Shown: positions 34,456 through 44,410, numbered from the stretch's first letter. The stretch: DNA of 64,000 nt from Phaeobacter porticola (GCF_001888185.1 NZ_CP016364.1:2604001-2668000), one strand, 5' to 3'. Program-made: numbers and translations. The notes: generated by a model not told the origin, from the sequence alone.

Positions 34456-35406
34456 ATGTCGCTTGCCTCAATTGTCCGCAAGTACGACTTGCAGAACTAC
34501 ATCGTCTATCTCGGTTTCATCGCTATCTTTCTGTTTTTCGCCGTGACGCTTCGCGATGCAGGGTTCACATCCACCCGCAACCTGACCAACATCATCCTGC
34601 AAACCGCGCCGGCAACCATCATGGCCATCGGTCTGGTCTTTGCACTTTCCGCAGGCGAGATTGATCTGTCATTTGGGTCTGCCGTTGCGGTTTCGGCGCT
34701 GTCGGCCGCTGTTGTCATGCAGGTCATGCCGATGCCGCTGGCAGTCCTGGCAGGTCTGGGCGCGGGATTGGCCATCGGTGCAGTCAACGGCGTGCTTGTC
34801 GCCTGGCTACGGCTGCCGTCCTTCCTGGTGACATTGGCAACGCTAGGGCTCTTTGCTGGTGTTGCAAGAACCATGACCGACCTGCGTTCGATCCCGGTAA
34901 CAAATGACACGTTCACCGGGATCTTCGGCTCCGGCAAGTTATTCGGTGTGCCATCACTGGTGTGGTGGACAATCATCGGCGTCGCTGTCGGCCATGTGAT
35001 TTACTGCCATACCCGGTTTGGGGCACATGTCCTGGCCACCGGGGACAACGCCCGTGCTGCACAGGTGTCCGGCATCAAGGTAGCGCGCGTGCGCTTTCTT
35101 GTGCTGACGATCTGCGGTGGATGCGCCGGCCTTGCAGGTCTGCTTTATGCAGGACGCTTGCAGGCCGCAAAATATACGCTTGGGGAAACTGATCTCATGA
35201 TCGTTATCGCGGCTGTCATCGTCGGTGGCACCGCCCTGAACGGCGGCAAAGGGTCAGTCATCGGCGCGCTCATCGGCGCGCTATTGATGGGCATGCTCAG
35301 CAATGGGTTGATCCTGATGGGGCTGCAAGTGTCCGACCAGATGATCGTGCGCGGTCTTATCATCCTCATCGCTGTCGCCGCATCGCTGCGCGACACCTCA
35401 CACTAA
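34456..35406 (+). CDS. Ribose-type ABC transporter permease
   Basis: A 316-residue RbsC-type permease with about nine membrane helices. The start at 34456 (MSLASIVRKYDLQNYIVYLG) has the strong site CAGGAGG; an upstream ATG at 34408 is less likely. The CUT2 signature is GEIDLSFGSAVAVSALSAAV near residue 74, with the coupling segment GDNARAAQVSGIKVARVR. It lies between the binding protein and the YhfX-like gene, 12 bp before the latter. Confidence 0.92.
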   Translation: MSLASIVRKYDLQNYIVYLGFIAIFLFFAVTLRDAGFTSTRNLTNIILQTAPATIMAIGLVFALSAGEIDLSFGSAVAVSALSAAVVMQVMPMPLAVLAGLGAGLAIGAVNGVLVAWLRLPSFLVTLATLGLFAGVARTMTDLRSIPVTNDTFTGIFGSGKLFGVPSLVWWTIIGVAVGHVIYCHTRFGAHVLATGDNARAAQVSGIKVARVRFLVLTICGGCAGLAGLLYAGRLQAAKYTLGETDLMIVIAAVIVGGTALNGGKGSVIGALIGALLMGMLSNGLILMGLQVSDQMIVRGLIILIAVAASLRDTSH

Positions 35407-35418
35407 CGGAGGCCACCC

Positions 35419-36618
35419 ATGTTTCTTGATCTCCTCACCCGCCGCAATCCCGCGCTAATAGAAGCAGCAATCCTGCTTCATCAAAACGGAAAGCTACCCA
35501 CCAACTGCTATGTCCTTGATCTGGACACCGTAGAGGACAATGCCCGTGTGTTCGCTGAAAACGCCAATGCACTGGGCCTGAAGACGTTTGCCATGACAAA
35601 GCAGGTCGGTCGGCATTCAGGGTTCTGTCAGGCGGTCATGCGCGGCGGGATCCCCCGTGCTGTCGCCGTAGACATGGCCTGTGCCGTGGCCTGCGAACGG
35701 GCAGGTCTGAAGGTCGGGCACCTTGGCCACCTGGTGCAAATTCCGCGCAATGAGGCCGATCTTGCTGCCACTCACATTGCTCCCGACTACTGGACCGTGT
35801 TCAACGATGACAAGGCAGATGAGGCCGCAACAGCCGCACATAGGGCAGGTCGCGACCAAGCCCTAATGGCGCGGATCCAGACCACCGATGACATCTTCTA
35901 CCGGGGGCACGAGGGCGGGTTTGATGCCGCCGCCATCCTTGACGTCGCCGACCGGATGGATGCCCGCGATGGTGCGCATTTTGCAGGCATCACGACCTTC
36001 CCTGCGCTCTTATTCGATCAGGACACCCGCAAGGTGAGGCCGACCCCAAACCTGTCCACACTGAACCGCGCCGCCGAAGCCCTTGCCAAGGCCGGGCGCA
36101 GCGGCATTGAAATCAACGCCCCCGGTACAACGTCATCAGCAGTGCTGCCCGCTCTGGCAGAGGCAGGTGCCACCCAGTGCGAACCCGGAAATGGCCTGCA
36201 TGGCACAACCCCGCTGCACGCGGTTGAGGACCTGCCGGAACGGCCAGCCGTCGCCTATCTGACCGAAGTGTCGCATTCCCATGCCGACAGGGCGTATTGC
36301 TTCGGGGGCGGGCTTTATATTGACCCGGTTTTTCCTGAGTATGACGTGCAGGCAATTGTCGGTCGTGACCCATCTCAGACAACTCGGCGGTCTGTCGAAA
36401 TTCCCGACAGCCAGTCCATCGACTACTACGGCATGATTGACAGCGCTGGCCCATCCGCCCCGCAGGCCGGCGATAGCGTTGTCTTTGGCTTTCGGGGGCA
36501 GGCCTTTGTGACCCGTGCCTATGTCGCGGGCATCTCGGGCATCGCCAGCGGCGCGCCAACCGTCACAACAATCGAGAACATATTCGGCCAGCGCGAAGCC
36601 TGGCCCGACCTAAGGTGA
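35419..36618 (+). CDS. YhfX-like PLP-dependent alanine racemase-fold protein
   Basis: A 399-residue protein resembling E. coli YhfX, a fold-type III PLP enzyme of unknown function. The N terminus MFLDLLTRRNPALIEAAILL and the segment YVLDLDTVEDNARVF carry the conserved start of the family. The PLP lysine is probably in MTKQVG. Downstream motifs are EVSHSHADRAYCFGGG and IDYYGMID. Fold-type III enzymes racemise, decarboxylate or dehydrate amino acids; what YhfX does is unknown. It is embedded between the permease and ATPase genes of an ABC importer, so it likely acts on the imported compound. The stop overlaps the next start (GTGA). Confidence 0.8.
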   Translation: MFLDLLTRRNPALIEAAILLHQNGKLPTNCYVLDLDTVEDNARVFAENANALGLKTFAMTKQVGRHSGFCQAVMRGGIPRAVAVDMACAVACERAGLKVGHLGHLVQIPRNEADLAATHIAPDYWTVFNDDKADEAATAAHRAGRDQALMARIQTTDDIFYRGHEGGFDAAAILDVADRMDARDGAHFAGITTFPALLFDQDTRKVRPTPNLSTLNRAAEALAKAGRSGIEINAPGTTSSAVLPALAEAGATQCEPGNGLHGTTPLHAVEDLPERPAVAYLTEVSHSHADRAYCFGGGLYIDPVFPEYDVQAIVGRDPSQTTRRSVEIPDSQSIDYYGMIDSAGPSAPQAGDSVVFGFRGQAFVTRAYVAGISGIASGAPTVTTIENIFGQREAWPDLR

Positions 36619-37361
36619 CCCGCATGACAAACGCCACCCTTGCCCTGAAAGGCATCCACAAAGTGTTCGGCGGAGTGGTCGCGATCGAGAATTTTTCGCT
36701 CGACCTATACCCCGGCGAAATCGTCGCCCTTGTCGGGGATAACGGGGCTGGAAAATCGACCCTGATCAAGATCGTTTCAGGCGTTCACAGACCAACATCC
36801 GGGTCAATCCGGCTGGATGGCCGCGAAACCAGTTTCGCAGATGCATCCGGCGCACGCGAAGCCGGGATCGAAGTTGTTTATCAAGATCTTGCCCTTGCGG
36901 ACCAACAACCGGTTTACATGAACATGTTTTTGGGGCGCGAGCTGACCAAGGGGCCACTCGGCCTATTGGACAAGCGCAAGATGATGGAAGACACACAAAC
37001 CTTGGTCGATGAGCTTGACGTCCGCATCCCCTCAGCGCGTGCGACCATTCGCGACCTCTCTGGTGGCCAGAGGCAGGGCATTGCGATTGCGCGTGCGACG
37101 CATTGGGCCAGCAAATTGATCCTTCTGGATGAACCAACGGCCGCGCTTGGCGTTGCCGAAACCGCGCGAGTCGAAGAGCTGGTGCTGTCACTTCGCGCGC
37201 GCAACATTGCCATTCTCATCGTCAGTCACAGCCTGGATCAGGTGTTCCGCCTGTCCGACCGCGTCTGTGTGCTGCGCCGGGGCCAGCAGATCGGCGTACG
37301 TGAGACGGCAAAAACCGACAAAAACGAAATTATCGCCATGATCACCGGACTTCAGACCTAA
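36615..37361 (+). CDS. Sugar-type ABC transporter ATPase, single domain
   Basis: A 248-residue ATPase with Walker A GDNGAGKST, signature DLSGGQRQGIAIARAT and Walker B LILLDEPTAALG. Most ribose importers use a fused double ATPase, but this one is a single domain like FrcA. The GTG at 36615 overlaps the YhfX-like stop; an ATG nine bases later (36624) is an alternative. It ends the operon: ROK, M20, binding protein, permease, YhfX-like, ATPase. Confidence 0.9.
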   Translation: MTRMTNATLALKGIHKVFGGVVAIENFSLDLYPGEIVALVGDNGAGKSTLIKIVSGVHRPTSGSIRLDGRETSFADASGAREAGIEVVYQDLALADQQPVYMNMFLGRELTKGPLGLLDKRKMMEDTQTLVDELDVRIPSARATIRDLSGGQRQGIAIARATHWASKLILLDEPTAALGVAETARVEELVLSLRARNIAILIVSHSLDQVFRLSDRVCVLRRGQQIGVRETAKTDKNEIIAMITGLQT

Positions 37362-37477
37362 TCAAAGTCATCATTCGACCAAGTACAAAGCAGGTTGCCG
37401 CCTGACCTAGGCCTATATCTCTGGACGCTATCGTCTGAGGCGTGATCCCGGGTTTGCTACGCCATCGCTGTTGCCTG

Positions 37478-38962
37478 TCAGCTGCCGTACACCTGCCCCC
37501 AACGCTCGATCAGTTTTTGTTGCACCTGTTTGGCCCGGCGGTTCCAGGACTTCGCGCCTTTTGGCCGCTCCCGGTCGGCACGCGAAATTCGTGATCGTGC
37601 GTTCTGGTCGGCGCTGAAGATCGCAAACGCCAGCACTGTGCCGTCCGCCGCCGTCATAAACCCCCCAAGGCCCGAGACAAAGTTCAGCGTACCCGTTTTT
37701 GCCGCAACCTTGATCGGATGAGTTTTCAAAACACGCCCCTTGCTGTCACGCATCGGAAAGGCCTTGAGCAGCGGTTTCAACCGCCCGTCGCGATAGGATG
37801 CAATCAGCGCGCTAACCATATCATCCGGTGTTACCCGAGAGTCCTCTCCCAGGCCGGAGTGATCCACCAATCGGGTGTTCTTCATCCCATAGGTGCCGGC
37901 CGCCCAGCGGTTCATCTCGGCGGCAGAGTCGCGCAGACTGCGGGGCCGCCCGCCGCGTGCCTGCGTCGCGGCCAGTCCAATCATTTCGGCCATAAGGTTG
38001 TTGGAATATTTCAGCGTTGCTTTCAACATCAGGTCCAACGGCGGGCTGTTGTGATGGGCCACGACCTGACCCGAAGGGCGCGACTTGGCCATCTTTGGTT
38101 TGCCAAGCTTGATACCATTGGCGCGTGCCATGGTGCGAAAGACATCCGCCGCATAGGCCCCCGGATGGCGCACCGGCAACCAACGCGCCCCCCCTTTGCC
38201 CAGCGCCTTGCTGGCCACTGTCCAGTTGTCGACATCGTTCCGCTCGGCGTAGCTATAGACCGGCAGGCTGCGCTGCGCGATCTTCATGGTGGCCACCGCC
38301 ACTTCTGGGCGGTATTTCTTGGTGCGGGCGTCCATCGTCACCGCCCAGCTCTGCCCCGCGCGTTTCCACTCAAAATGCACCCGATTGTAGTTGAGCGCGA
38401 GCCCCGAAATCGCCGGGCTATAGCCGACATGATCAGGTTGGCCCGGATCAATCGTCTTGATCTGCGGCAAAGCCCCGTCCCAAACCCGGTAAGCCCCGCG
38501 CACCTCGCGGATACCCGAAGTTTTCAACGCCTTTGCCAATTTTGCCAGATTATCAGTGTTCAGCATCGGGTCGCCACCGCCCACCAACACCAGATCGCCA
38601 GACAGCACACCGCCGCTAATTCCGCCGGTCGCGACAATCTGCGTGGTAAAGCGATGGTCCGGCCCCAGCGCATCCAGCGCATAAAGCGCAGTCAGAGCCT
38701 TAGCAACACTGGCAGGCGGCAGGCCAGCGCTGGCGCCTTCAGCTTCCAGCCGCAAACCGGTTTTCACATCGGCCACGGCGCAGGCAACCTTACCAGACAG
38801 ACCCGCACGGGACAGCAGACCCTTCAGCCCGCCACCAGCGCTGATCAGGCTCGCCGGATCGCGCGCCAGTGGGCGCAGCGATATGGCTGGCGCATTGGCC
38901 AAAGCGGTATTCGCCGCCACAGAGGCAAGGCTGGTGGTCAGAAAAAATCGTCGCGAAATCAT
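37478..38962 (-). CDS. dacB: D-alanyl-D-alanine carboxypeptidase/endopeptidase (PBP4)
   Basis: A 494-residue class C penicillin-binding protein that trims peptidoglycan cross-links in the periplasm. It starts with a twin-arginine-like signal (MISRRFFLTTSLASVAANTALA). The active-site motifs are S85-V-A-K88, SNN within LKYSNNLMAEM and KTG in VAAKTGTLNFVSG. Length and the extra domain between SVAK and SNN fit DacB. Leftward, divergent from the EamA transporter gene. Confidence 0.92.
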   Translation of the reverse strand: MISRRFFLTTSLASVAANTALANAPAISLRPLARDPASLISAGGGLKGLLSRAGLSGKVACAVADVKTGLRLEAEGASAGLPPASVAKALTALYALDALGPDHRFTTQIVATGGISGGVLSGDLVLVGGGDPMLNTDNLAKLAKALKTSGIREVRGAYRVWDGALPQIKTIDPGQPDHVGYSPAISGLALNYNRVHFEWKRAGQSWAVTMDARTKKYRPEVAVATMKIAQRSLPVYSYAERNDVDNWTVASKALGKGGARWLPVRHPGAYAADVFRTMARANGIKLGKPKMAKSRPSGQVVAHHNSPPLDLMLKATLKYSNNLMAEMIGLAATQARGGRPRSLRDSAAEMNRWAAGTYGMKNTRLVDHSGLGEDSRVTPDDMVSALIASYRDGRLKPLLKAFPMRDSKGRVLKTHPIKVAAKTGTLNFVSGLGGFMTAADGTVLAFAIFSADQNARSRISRADRERPKGAKSWNRRAKQVQQKLIERWGQVYGS

Positions 38963-39083
38963 ATTAGCAATAGTCTACCCAAAACCCCTACAATTCTGCA
39001 AACGTGCCACAGGTTTTTGTGACGCATGCTGGCGGACATATGGCCGCTTTTCTTCTCCATGGCTGCCTGCTACCGCTGGCGCA

Positions 39084-39911
39084 ATGGTACGGGCAGTCAT
39101 GATCATGTTTGTCGCCATGTCAATGATCCCTGCCGGGGACCTTTGCGGGAAACTGCTCACATCGGGCGGTCTGGCGACACCGGGATTTGTGGCGTGGTCG
39201 CGGTTTGCAATCGGCACAGTATTGGTGCTGCCCTTTGCCTGGCGCGGGGCGTGGCCGCTGTTTGCCGACTGGCGGCTATGGCTGCGGGCCGCCCTGCTCA
39301 GCGGTGGCATCCTGTCTATCCAAATCGCCCTGCAAACCGAACCCCTCGCCAATGTCTTTGCTGCTTTCTTTGTCGGGCCGATTGTCAGCTATGTACTGTC
39401 GATGCTGCTGCTACGTGAACCCGCCACCACCCTGCGTAGCTTATTGATGGCGCTGGGGTTCTGTGGCGTATTGCTGGTGGTGCGCCCCGGTCTTGGCGGC
39501 TCGGCCAATCTGGTCTGGGCGGTGCTGGCAGGCGTGTTCTATGGCGGGTTCCTGACGACGTCGCGCTGGCTATCGCATCTGGGCACACCCTTGCAGCTGA
39601 GCCTAACCCAGCTGTTAATCAGCGCCCTGCTGACACTGCCACTTGGTCTTACCGCGCTGCCCGCCCCCAGCCTCAGTACCGCAGCACTGACCTTTGGCAG
39701 TGCCGGGTTTTCAATGCTGGGCAATCTGCTGCTGCTCTTTGCCTATGCGCAGGCACCGGCCTCACGGCTGGCACCGCTGGTGTATTTCCAGTTGATTGCG
39801 GCCGTATCACTGGGATGGTGGGCCTTTGATCAATGGCCCGACGCGCTGACCTGGATCGGTCTAGGCATTGTGGTCAGCGCGGGCCTTCTATCAGCGCGGC
39901 TGCGCCGCTGA
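39084..39911 (+). CDS. EamA/DMT family transporter
   Basis: A 275-residue inner-membrane protein with two EamA halves and about ten membrane helices. The start chosen is the ATG at 39084 ([19 protein letters not shown]); the frame is open upstream but into the dacB region. Family landmarks are [36 protein letters not shown] and the repeat in the second half, [19 protein letters not shown]. EamA proteins export amino acids, purines or other metabolites. The gene's 3' end overlaps nadD by 21 bp in convergent orientation. Confidence 0.88.
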   Translation: MVRAVMIMFVAMSMIPAGDLCGKLLTSGGLATPGFVAWSRFAIGTVLVLPFAWRGAWPLFADWRLWLRAALLSGGILSIQIALQTEPLANVFAAFFVGPIVSYVLSMLLLREPATTLRSLLMALGFCGVLLVVRPGLGGSANLVWAVLAGVFYGGFLTTSRWLSHLGTPLQLSLTQLLISALLTLPLGLTALPAPSLSTAALTFGSAGFSMLGNLLLLFAYAQAPASRLAPLVYFQLIAAVSLGWWAFDQWPDALTWIGLGIVVSAGLLSARLRR

Positions 39912-40505
39912 CCAATCGCCCCGCGCCCGGATCTCGGTTGAGCTGGCATTGACCATCGGCACATTTACGAAACACCACGCCGGAGTCGTAGCGCGGGCCA
40001 AAAGACGGCTCTGCCCGCCCTTCAGCCGGTATGGTGCATATAGCCGCGCCGCAGGGGACAGCCGCGCCGAGATCCGGTCACCGGGCCGCGCCAACACCCC
40101 CACGGGCACCGTCTCAAGGATCTGCTGCCAGTCTTTCCAGCGATGAAACTCAGCCAGATTGTCCGCCCCCATCAGCCATACAAACCGCACACCCGGATGC
40201 TGCTTGCGCAGGATGCACAGGGTTTCTGCGGTGTAGCGCGTGCCAAGCTGGGCCTCGATCCCGCTGATCTGCACGCGGGGGTGATCCATTAGGTCCTGCG
40301 CCGCCGCGATCCGCCGCTCCAAGAGGGCTGGCGGATGCGCCTTCAGCGGATTACCCGGCGAGACCAACCAGACCAGCTGATCCAGCCCGAACCGCTTTAA
40401 CGCCGCAAGCGAAATCGCCCGGTGCCCCTCGTGCGGTGGATCAAAGGACCCCCCCAGCAGACCAACAGTGGTTCCAGGCGGAATATGTGACAAGCGATGC
40501 ATCAT
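39891..40505 (-). CDS. nadD: Nicotinate-nucleotide adenylyltransferase
   Basis: A 204-residue NadD that joins ATP to nicotinate mononucleotide in NAD synthesis. The nucleotidyltransferase signature is [19 protein letters not shown] and the second is [17 protein letters not shown]. The adenine loop [17 protein letters not shown] is present. The start is one of two adjacent ATG codons at 40505/40502; a longer frame to 40541 is rejected. The 3' end overlaps the EamA gene. nadE lies far away at 58053. Confidence 0.93.
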   Translation of the reverse strand: MMHRLSHIPPGTTVGLLGGSFDPPHEGHRAISLAALKRFGLDQLVWLVSPGNPLKAHPPALLERRIAAAQDLMDHPRVQISGIEAQLGTRYTAETLCILRKQHPGVRFVWLMGADNLAEFHRWKDWQQILETVPVGVLARPGDRISARLSPAARLYAPYRLKGGQSRLLARATTPAWCFVNVPMVNASSTEIRARGDWSAAQPR

Positions 40506-40515
40506 AACCGCCTTG

Positions 40516-40695
40516 ATGCACAGAGTTGCAGGTGAGATCAATCAGGTGTTGTGGACCGACGAAGAACAGTTTGAGATCATCCCGCCTGCCCGCCCTGCTT
40601 GCATCGGCACCTCGCGGCTTTCCAACCTGAAGGCCTGCCGCGCGCGCATCGGGGACATGCGCGCATGGGCCGACACAGCTTCCTTTTCTGTCTGA
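40516..40695 (+). CDS. Hypothetical 59-residue protein
   Basis: A short frame starting at an ATG 11 bp from the nadD start on the opposite strand. It reads [19 protein letters not shown] and ends [11 protein letters not shown]. Codon choice looks more coding-like than the flanks, but no ribosome site is clear and no family is recognised. Confidence 0.3.
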   Translation: MHRVAGEINQVLWTDEEQFEIIPPARPACIGTSRLSNLKACRARIGDMRAWADTASFSV

Positions 40696-40755
40696 CGGGG
40701 TAGCGCGCTGCCGCCCAGGCAACTAGGGGCGCTGCCCCTCGGCCATATGGCCTCA

Positions 40756-40839
40756 CCCCGGAGTATTTGAAGAAAGGTGACGGGTTGCACCGCCTGTCAT
40801 CTTTCCCAAAATACTCTGGGGTCCGGGGCAAAGCCCCGG
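40756..40839. repeat. Intergenic inverted repeats of Rhodobacteraceae type
   Basis: CCCCGGAGTATTTGAAGAAA (40756 onward) is an imperfect inverted partner of TCATCTTTCCCAAAATACTC (40797 onward). A second hairpin, CCGGGGC-AAA-GCCCCGG, follows at 40823-40839. Similar CCCCGGAGTATTT units are common between Rhodobacteraceae genes. It may be a terminator for upstream genes or a repeat element. Confidence 0.6.
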
Positions 40840-40999
40840 CGATTAAAGATCCGACAGGCCGTCCCTCAGGGACGTCACGTGCGTCAGGCCGCGATGGGCA
40901 GACCCTCAAAAAGCCCCCGCCCCGCATCCCGCATTGCCCCCGCCTCCCCCATCCGCTATCACACCAGCCAGCAAATTCCCCCCTTAACGGAGCTGTCTC

Positions 41000-42667
41000 A
41001 TGGCTGCCTATCAATACGTCTACCACATGCAGGGGGTCTCCAAGACCTATCCCGGTGGCAAGAAATGCTTTGAAAACATCCACCTGTCCTTTCTCCCCGG
41101 TGTGAAAATCGGTGTCGTCGGCGTCAACGGCGCCGGTAAATCCACCCTGATGAAGATCATGGCCGGGCTGGATACAGATTTCACCGGTGAGGCCTGGGCG
41201 GCTGAGGGAGCCAAAGTCGGCTATCTGCCGCAGGAGCCGAAGCTGGACGAAAGCCTGACTGTGCGTGAAAACGTCATGCTGGGTGTCAAAGCCAAGAAAG
41301 ACAAGGTCGATCGTTTCAACCAGATCGCGGTCGAGATGGCCGAGAACTACACCGATGAGCTGATGGAAGAGATGACCGCGCTGCAAGACAGCATCGATGC
41401 GGAAAACCTCTGGGATCTGGACAGCCAGATCGACATCTCGATGGAGGCGCTGCGCTGCCCGCCGGATGATGCTGAAATCGCCAACCTGTCGGGCGGTGAA
41501 CGCCGCCGAGTAGCCCTGTGCAAGCTGTTGCTGGAAGCGCCGGAAATGCTACTGCTTGACGAACCGACCAACCACCTTGATGCCGAGACCATCGCCTGGC
41601 TGCAGCAGCACCTGATTGACTACAAGGGCACCATCCTCTGCGTCACTCACGACCGCTATTTCCTGGACGATATCACCAGCTGGATCCTTGAACTGGATCG
41701 CGGCAAGGGCATCCCATACGAAGGCAACTACTCTGCCTGGCTGGAGCAAAAGGCCAAGCGCCTTGAGCAGGAAGCGCGCGAAGACAAATCCAAGCAGAAG
41801 ACGCTGGAACGCGAGTTGGAATGGATGCGTCAAGGTGCCAAGGCGCGGCAGGCCAAATCCAAGGCCCGGATCAACGCCTATAATGATCTGGCCAGCCAAT
41901 CCGAGCGCGAGAAACTGACCCGCGCCCAGATCGTCATCCCCAACGGCCCGCGTCTGGGGTCCAAGGTGATCGACGTCGAAGGCATCTCCAAACACTACGG
42001 CGACAAGCAGCTGGTTGAACGCCTGTCCTTTGATCTGCCCCCTGGCGGCATTGTCGGCGTGATCGGCCCTAACGGCGCCGGTAAATCCACCCTGTTCCGC
42101 ATGCTGACCGGCCAGGAACAGCCCGACGCAGGCACCGTCACCTATGGCGACACCGTGAAGCTGTCTTATGTCGATCAGTCGCGCGATGATCTGAAAGACA
42201 ATGAAACCGTCTGGGAGGCCATTTCCGGTGGTGCCGAGATCATCGAGCTCGGCGATGCGCAGGTCAATTCCCGCGCCTATTGCTCCTCGTTCAACTTCAA
42301 AGGTGGCGATCAGCAGAAACCGCTGAACCTGCTGTCGGGCGGTGAACGTAACCGGGTCCATATGGCGCGGTTGCTGAAAGAGGGCGGCAACGTGCTCCTG
42401 CTCGACGAACCGACCAACGATCTGGACGTCGAAACCCTGCGGGCGCTAGAAGATGCGCTGGTCGACTTTGCCGGCTGCGCCGTGGTGATCTCGCACGACC
42501 GTTTCTTCCTCGACCGGATTTGCACCCATATGCTGGCGTTTGAAGGCGATGCCCATGTGGAGTGGTTCGAGGGCAATTTTGAGGACTACGAGGAAGACAA
42601 AAAGCGCCGTCTGGGAGCCGACGCGCTGGAACCCAAGCGGTTGAAGCACAAGAAGTTTGTGCGGTGA
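41000..42667 (+). CDS. ettA: Energy-dependent translational throttle protein (ABC-F)
   Basis: A 555-residue ABC-F protein with two ATPase domains. The first has GVNGAGKS (residue ~38) and LSGGERRRVALCKLL; the second has GPNGAGKS (~356) and LSGGERNRVHMARLL. The linker between them (EQEAREDKSKQKTLERELEW) is the ribosome-binding P-site tRNA interaction motif, and a toothpick-like arm is in the first domain. EttA gates the first steps of translation by ATP level at the ribosomal E site. The start at 41000 follows CGGAGC. Confidence 0.95.
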   Translation: MAAYQYVYHMQGVSKTYPGGKKCFENIHLSFLPGVKIGVVGVNGAGKSTLMKIMAGLDTDFTGEAWAAEGAKVGYLPQEPKLDESLTVRENVMLGVKAKKDKVDRFNQIAVEMAENYTDELMEEMTALQDSIDAENLWDLDSQIDISMEALRCPPDDAEIANLSGGERRRVALCKLLLEAPEMLLLDEPTNHLDAETIAWLQQHLIDYKGTILCVTHDRYFLDDITSWILELDRGKGIPYEGNYSAWLEQKAKRLEQEAREDKSKQKTLERELEWMRQGAKARQAKSKARINAYNDLASQSEREKLTRAQIVIPNGPRLGSKVIDVEGISKHYGDKQLVERLSFDLPPGGIVGVIGPNGAGKSTLFRMLTGQEQPDAGTVTYGDTVKLSYVDQSRDDLKDNETVWEAISGGAEIIELGDAQVNSRAYCSSFNFKGGDQQKPLNLLSGGERNRVHMARLLKEGGNVLLLDEPTNDLDVETLRALEDALVDFAGCAVVISHDRFFLDRICTHMLAFEGDAHVEWFEGNFEDYEEDKKRRLGADALEPKRLKHKKFVR

Positions 42668-42730
42668 TTTGAGGGGCTTCAAGGTGGCGGCTTGAACGTC
42701 GCCACCTTGTGTCTTGAGGTAGCGGCTAAT

Positions 42731-43588
42731 TTAGCTTTCCATAATTACTCTCGCCGCCAGATCGACGGCTTGCTCGTACCTTTTATGGGATGAAAAACGC
42801 TCGTAATGATTGGGTGCAAGCCGTTCATACAAAGCATGATTTCCTGGGTGAACATCTGTCGAATCGATCTCACCTCTCAAGAGCAATCCAGAAATACTGT
42901 CTTTCAAAGGTGAACTACCTCGGCTTCGGTTCAGGTTGGCTCCGCTTTCCATCGCCATTTCGTGAACATATGAGGCTAGAGAGTTGAGGGTACGTCTAGT
43001 TTCTCTCATTTCCTCTCGAATAAACTCGGTTTCTGAGACTTCTCTAGTTTCGATCCCTGCGACTTCGAACTTTCCAAAATGTTTCAGAAATGTTGTATAA
43101 TCTGCCGCTGCAGAGGCTTTGACAGTAGCCACAATTTTCTTCGACAAATCGATTTTGAACTGTTGAATAACAGAGTAACGAAGATCTCTAGGGTATTCCA
43201 AATGTTCAATTGGTGAGGTGTCGAAGCTATAAGAGGTTTTATCGTCTTTTAGCACGATTGCAGGCTTGTCAAAAGCCAAACGAAGTCCGAGTTCAAACAT
43301 GACATTCGCATTTTTAGCACTCACGTCGCACACAACGATTTCGCAATCGTATAGGTTCTGTACAATCCTCTGCTGGATGACCCCTACGTCGTCGGGCTGA
43401 CTGACTAACTTCGCTTCATAGCCTGCCTTGTCCGCCGCTTCGGAAATTACCCCTAAGACATCCGTCCAGTGAGCCGAAGTACACCCGTCGATATCAGAAA
43501 TTGGCATAACAATGCCGCAAATTGGCCGTGGAGATTCTTCAGCGCCACTCGTAGCCTTGCCATTCTCTGAAATTGCTTTTTTTGACAT
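42731..43588 (-). CDS. Orphan protein with nucleoside-deoxyribosyltransferase/TIR-like N-terminal domain
   Basis: A 285-residue protein of unknown function. Residues 22-150 have an alternating alpha-beta pattern beginning PICGIVMPISDIDGCTSAHW, and the key phrase VVCDVSAKNANVMFELGL, then FDKPAIVLKDD. The D-x-S-x-x-N-x-N-V-x-F-E-x-G form is shared by nucleoside 2-deoxyribosyltransferase-like and TIR-like proteins, several of which are antiphage NAD- or nucleotide-degrading enzymes. The C-terminal half is helical and charged. Its DNA is visibly richer in A and T than the neighbours, suggesting horizontal transfer. No partner gene is adjacent. A role in defence is inference only. Confidence 0.55.
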   Translation of the reverse strand: MSKKAISENGKATSGAEESPRPICGIVMPISDIDGCTSAHWTDVLGVISEAADKAGYEAKLVSQPDDVGVIQQRIVQNLYDCEIVVCDVSAKNANVMFELGLRLAFDKPAIVLKDDKTSYSFDTSPIEHLEYPRDLRYSVIQQFKIDLSKKIVATVKASAAADYTTFLKHFGKFEVAGIETREVSETEFIREEMRETRRTLNSLASYVHEMAMESGANLNRSRGSSPLKDSISGLLLRGEIDSTDVHPGNHALYERLAPNHYERFSSHKRYEQAVDLAARVIMES

Positions 43589-43958
43589 ATTTCTCTCAAA
43601 TATTGCTCGTCATACAGTTGCACATCTCAACCTATACCTACACCCGTTTCAATAACTAACTTTCTCAGGGACTAAATATGAGCGCACGATGCAAATGAGG
43701 TCGATGTCATTGCCGCCGCATGTGTTCAAAGCATGAAAGAAATCAGGTATAGCCTTCACTTGTCAGATGGACGAATGGAGCGACTCGAGACATCAGAGCT
43801 GCGTCGTCGCGAGCTTCTATGGAAAACCTGCTGCCCCTCTTCCCCCTTTGCCACCCAATCGGCATAATTTGAACAAAATCATCGCTAGTCTTTAACCATA
43901 CTCTAACGATGCCCCCTGCGAGAACCGCGTGGGGGACGGGCCAGAGAAAGGGCAGAGC
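43589..43958. other. AT-rich gap without a supported gene
   Basis: This 370-bp stretch separates the orphan gene from the small membrane protein genes. It has no frame with a convincing start or coding character and no strong hairpin. It is AT-rich on the side next to the orphan gene, so the transferred segment probably includes it. Confidence 0.5.
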
Positions 43959-44210
43959 ATGGCAGGGATTGGTATTCTGGTAGGCGTCATTGGCGGGCTG
44001 AATGCGGCCATTCTGGGTTATACGCTGATTGGATTGTCCTTCGGGATGAGCCTGCTGCTCTATCCGCTGATTGGTGTGCCGTCGGCTTTGGTCGCGATTG
44101 TTTTGCTATGGATGCAGAAAACTGCCCGTGAAGCAATGGCGCAGGATCCGCAGGAGGATTACGGCCATCATCCGCATCAAGGGGTTTCGCATAAACCAGC
44201 GCGGGCCTGA
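43959..44210 (+). CDS. Small two-helix membrane protein (paralogue 1)
   Basis: An 83-residue protein starting MAGIGILVGVIGGLNAAILG, with two hydrophobic helices (residues 3-25 and 27-50, ending LIGVPSALVAIVLLWM) and a polar histidine-rich tail (DYGHHPHQGVSHK). The start at 43959 is preceded by AAAGGGCAGAGC. It is related in layout to the proteins at 44411 and 44841. No family or function is recognised. Confidence 0.6.
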   Translation: MAGIGILVGVIGGLNAAILGYTLIGLSFGMSLLLYPLIGVPSALVAIVLLWMQKTAREAMAQDPQEDYGHHPHQGVSHKPARA

Positions 44211-44410
44211 TACGGGCCAGTATTGAGGCCCGACACCTTAGGTCTCTGCATTGTCAACACGCTGCACTGCGGTGCGGTTCCTGCCATTCTGATGTACGGC
44301 TGCATCAAAAAACAGCTCAGACACCGATATTGTCACCCAACTGACCATTAGAGGTATTGATTGCACGGCCTACTTTTGGTCAGCTCCCTAACATGTGTAG
44401 TGAGGGTGCG

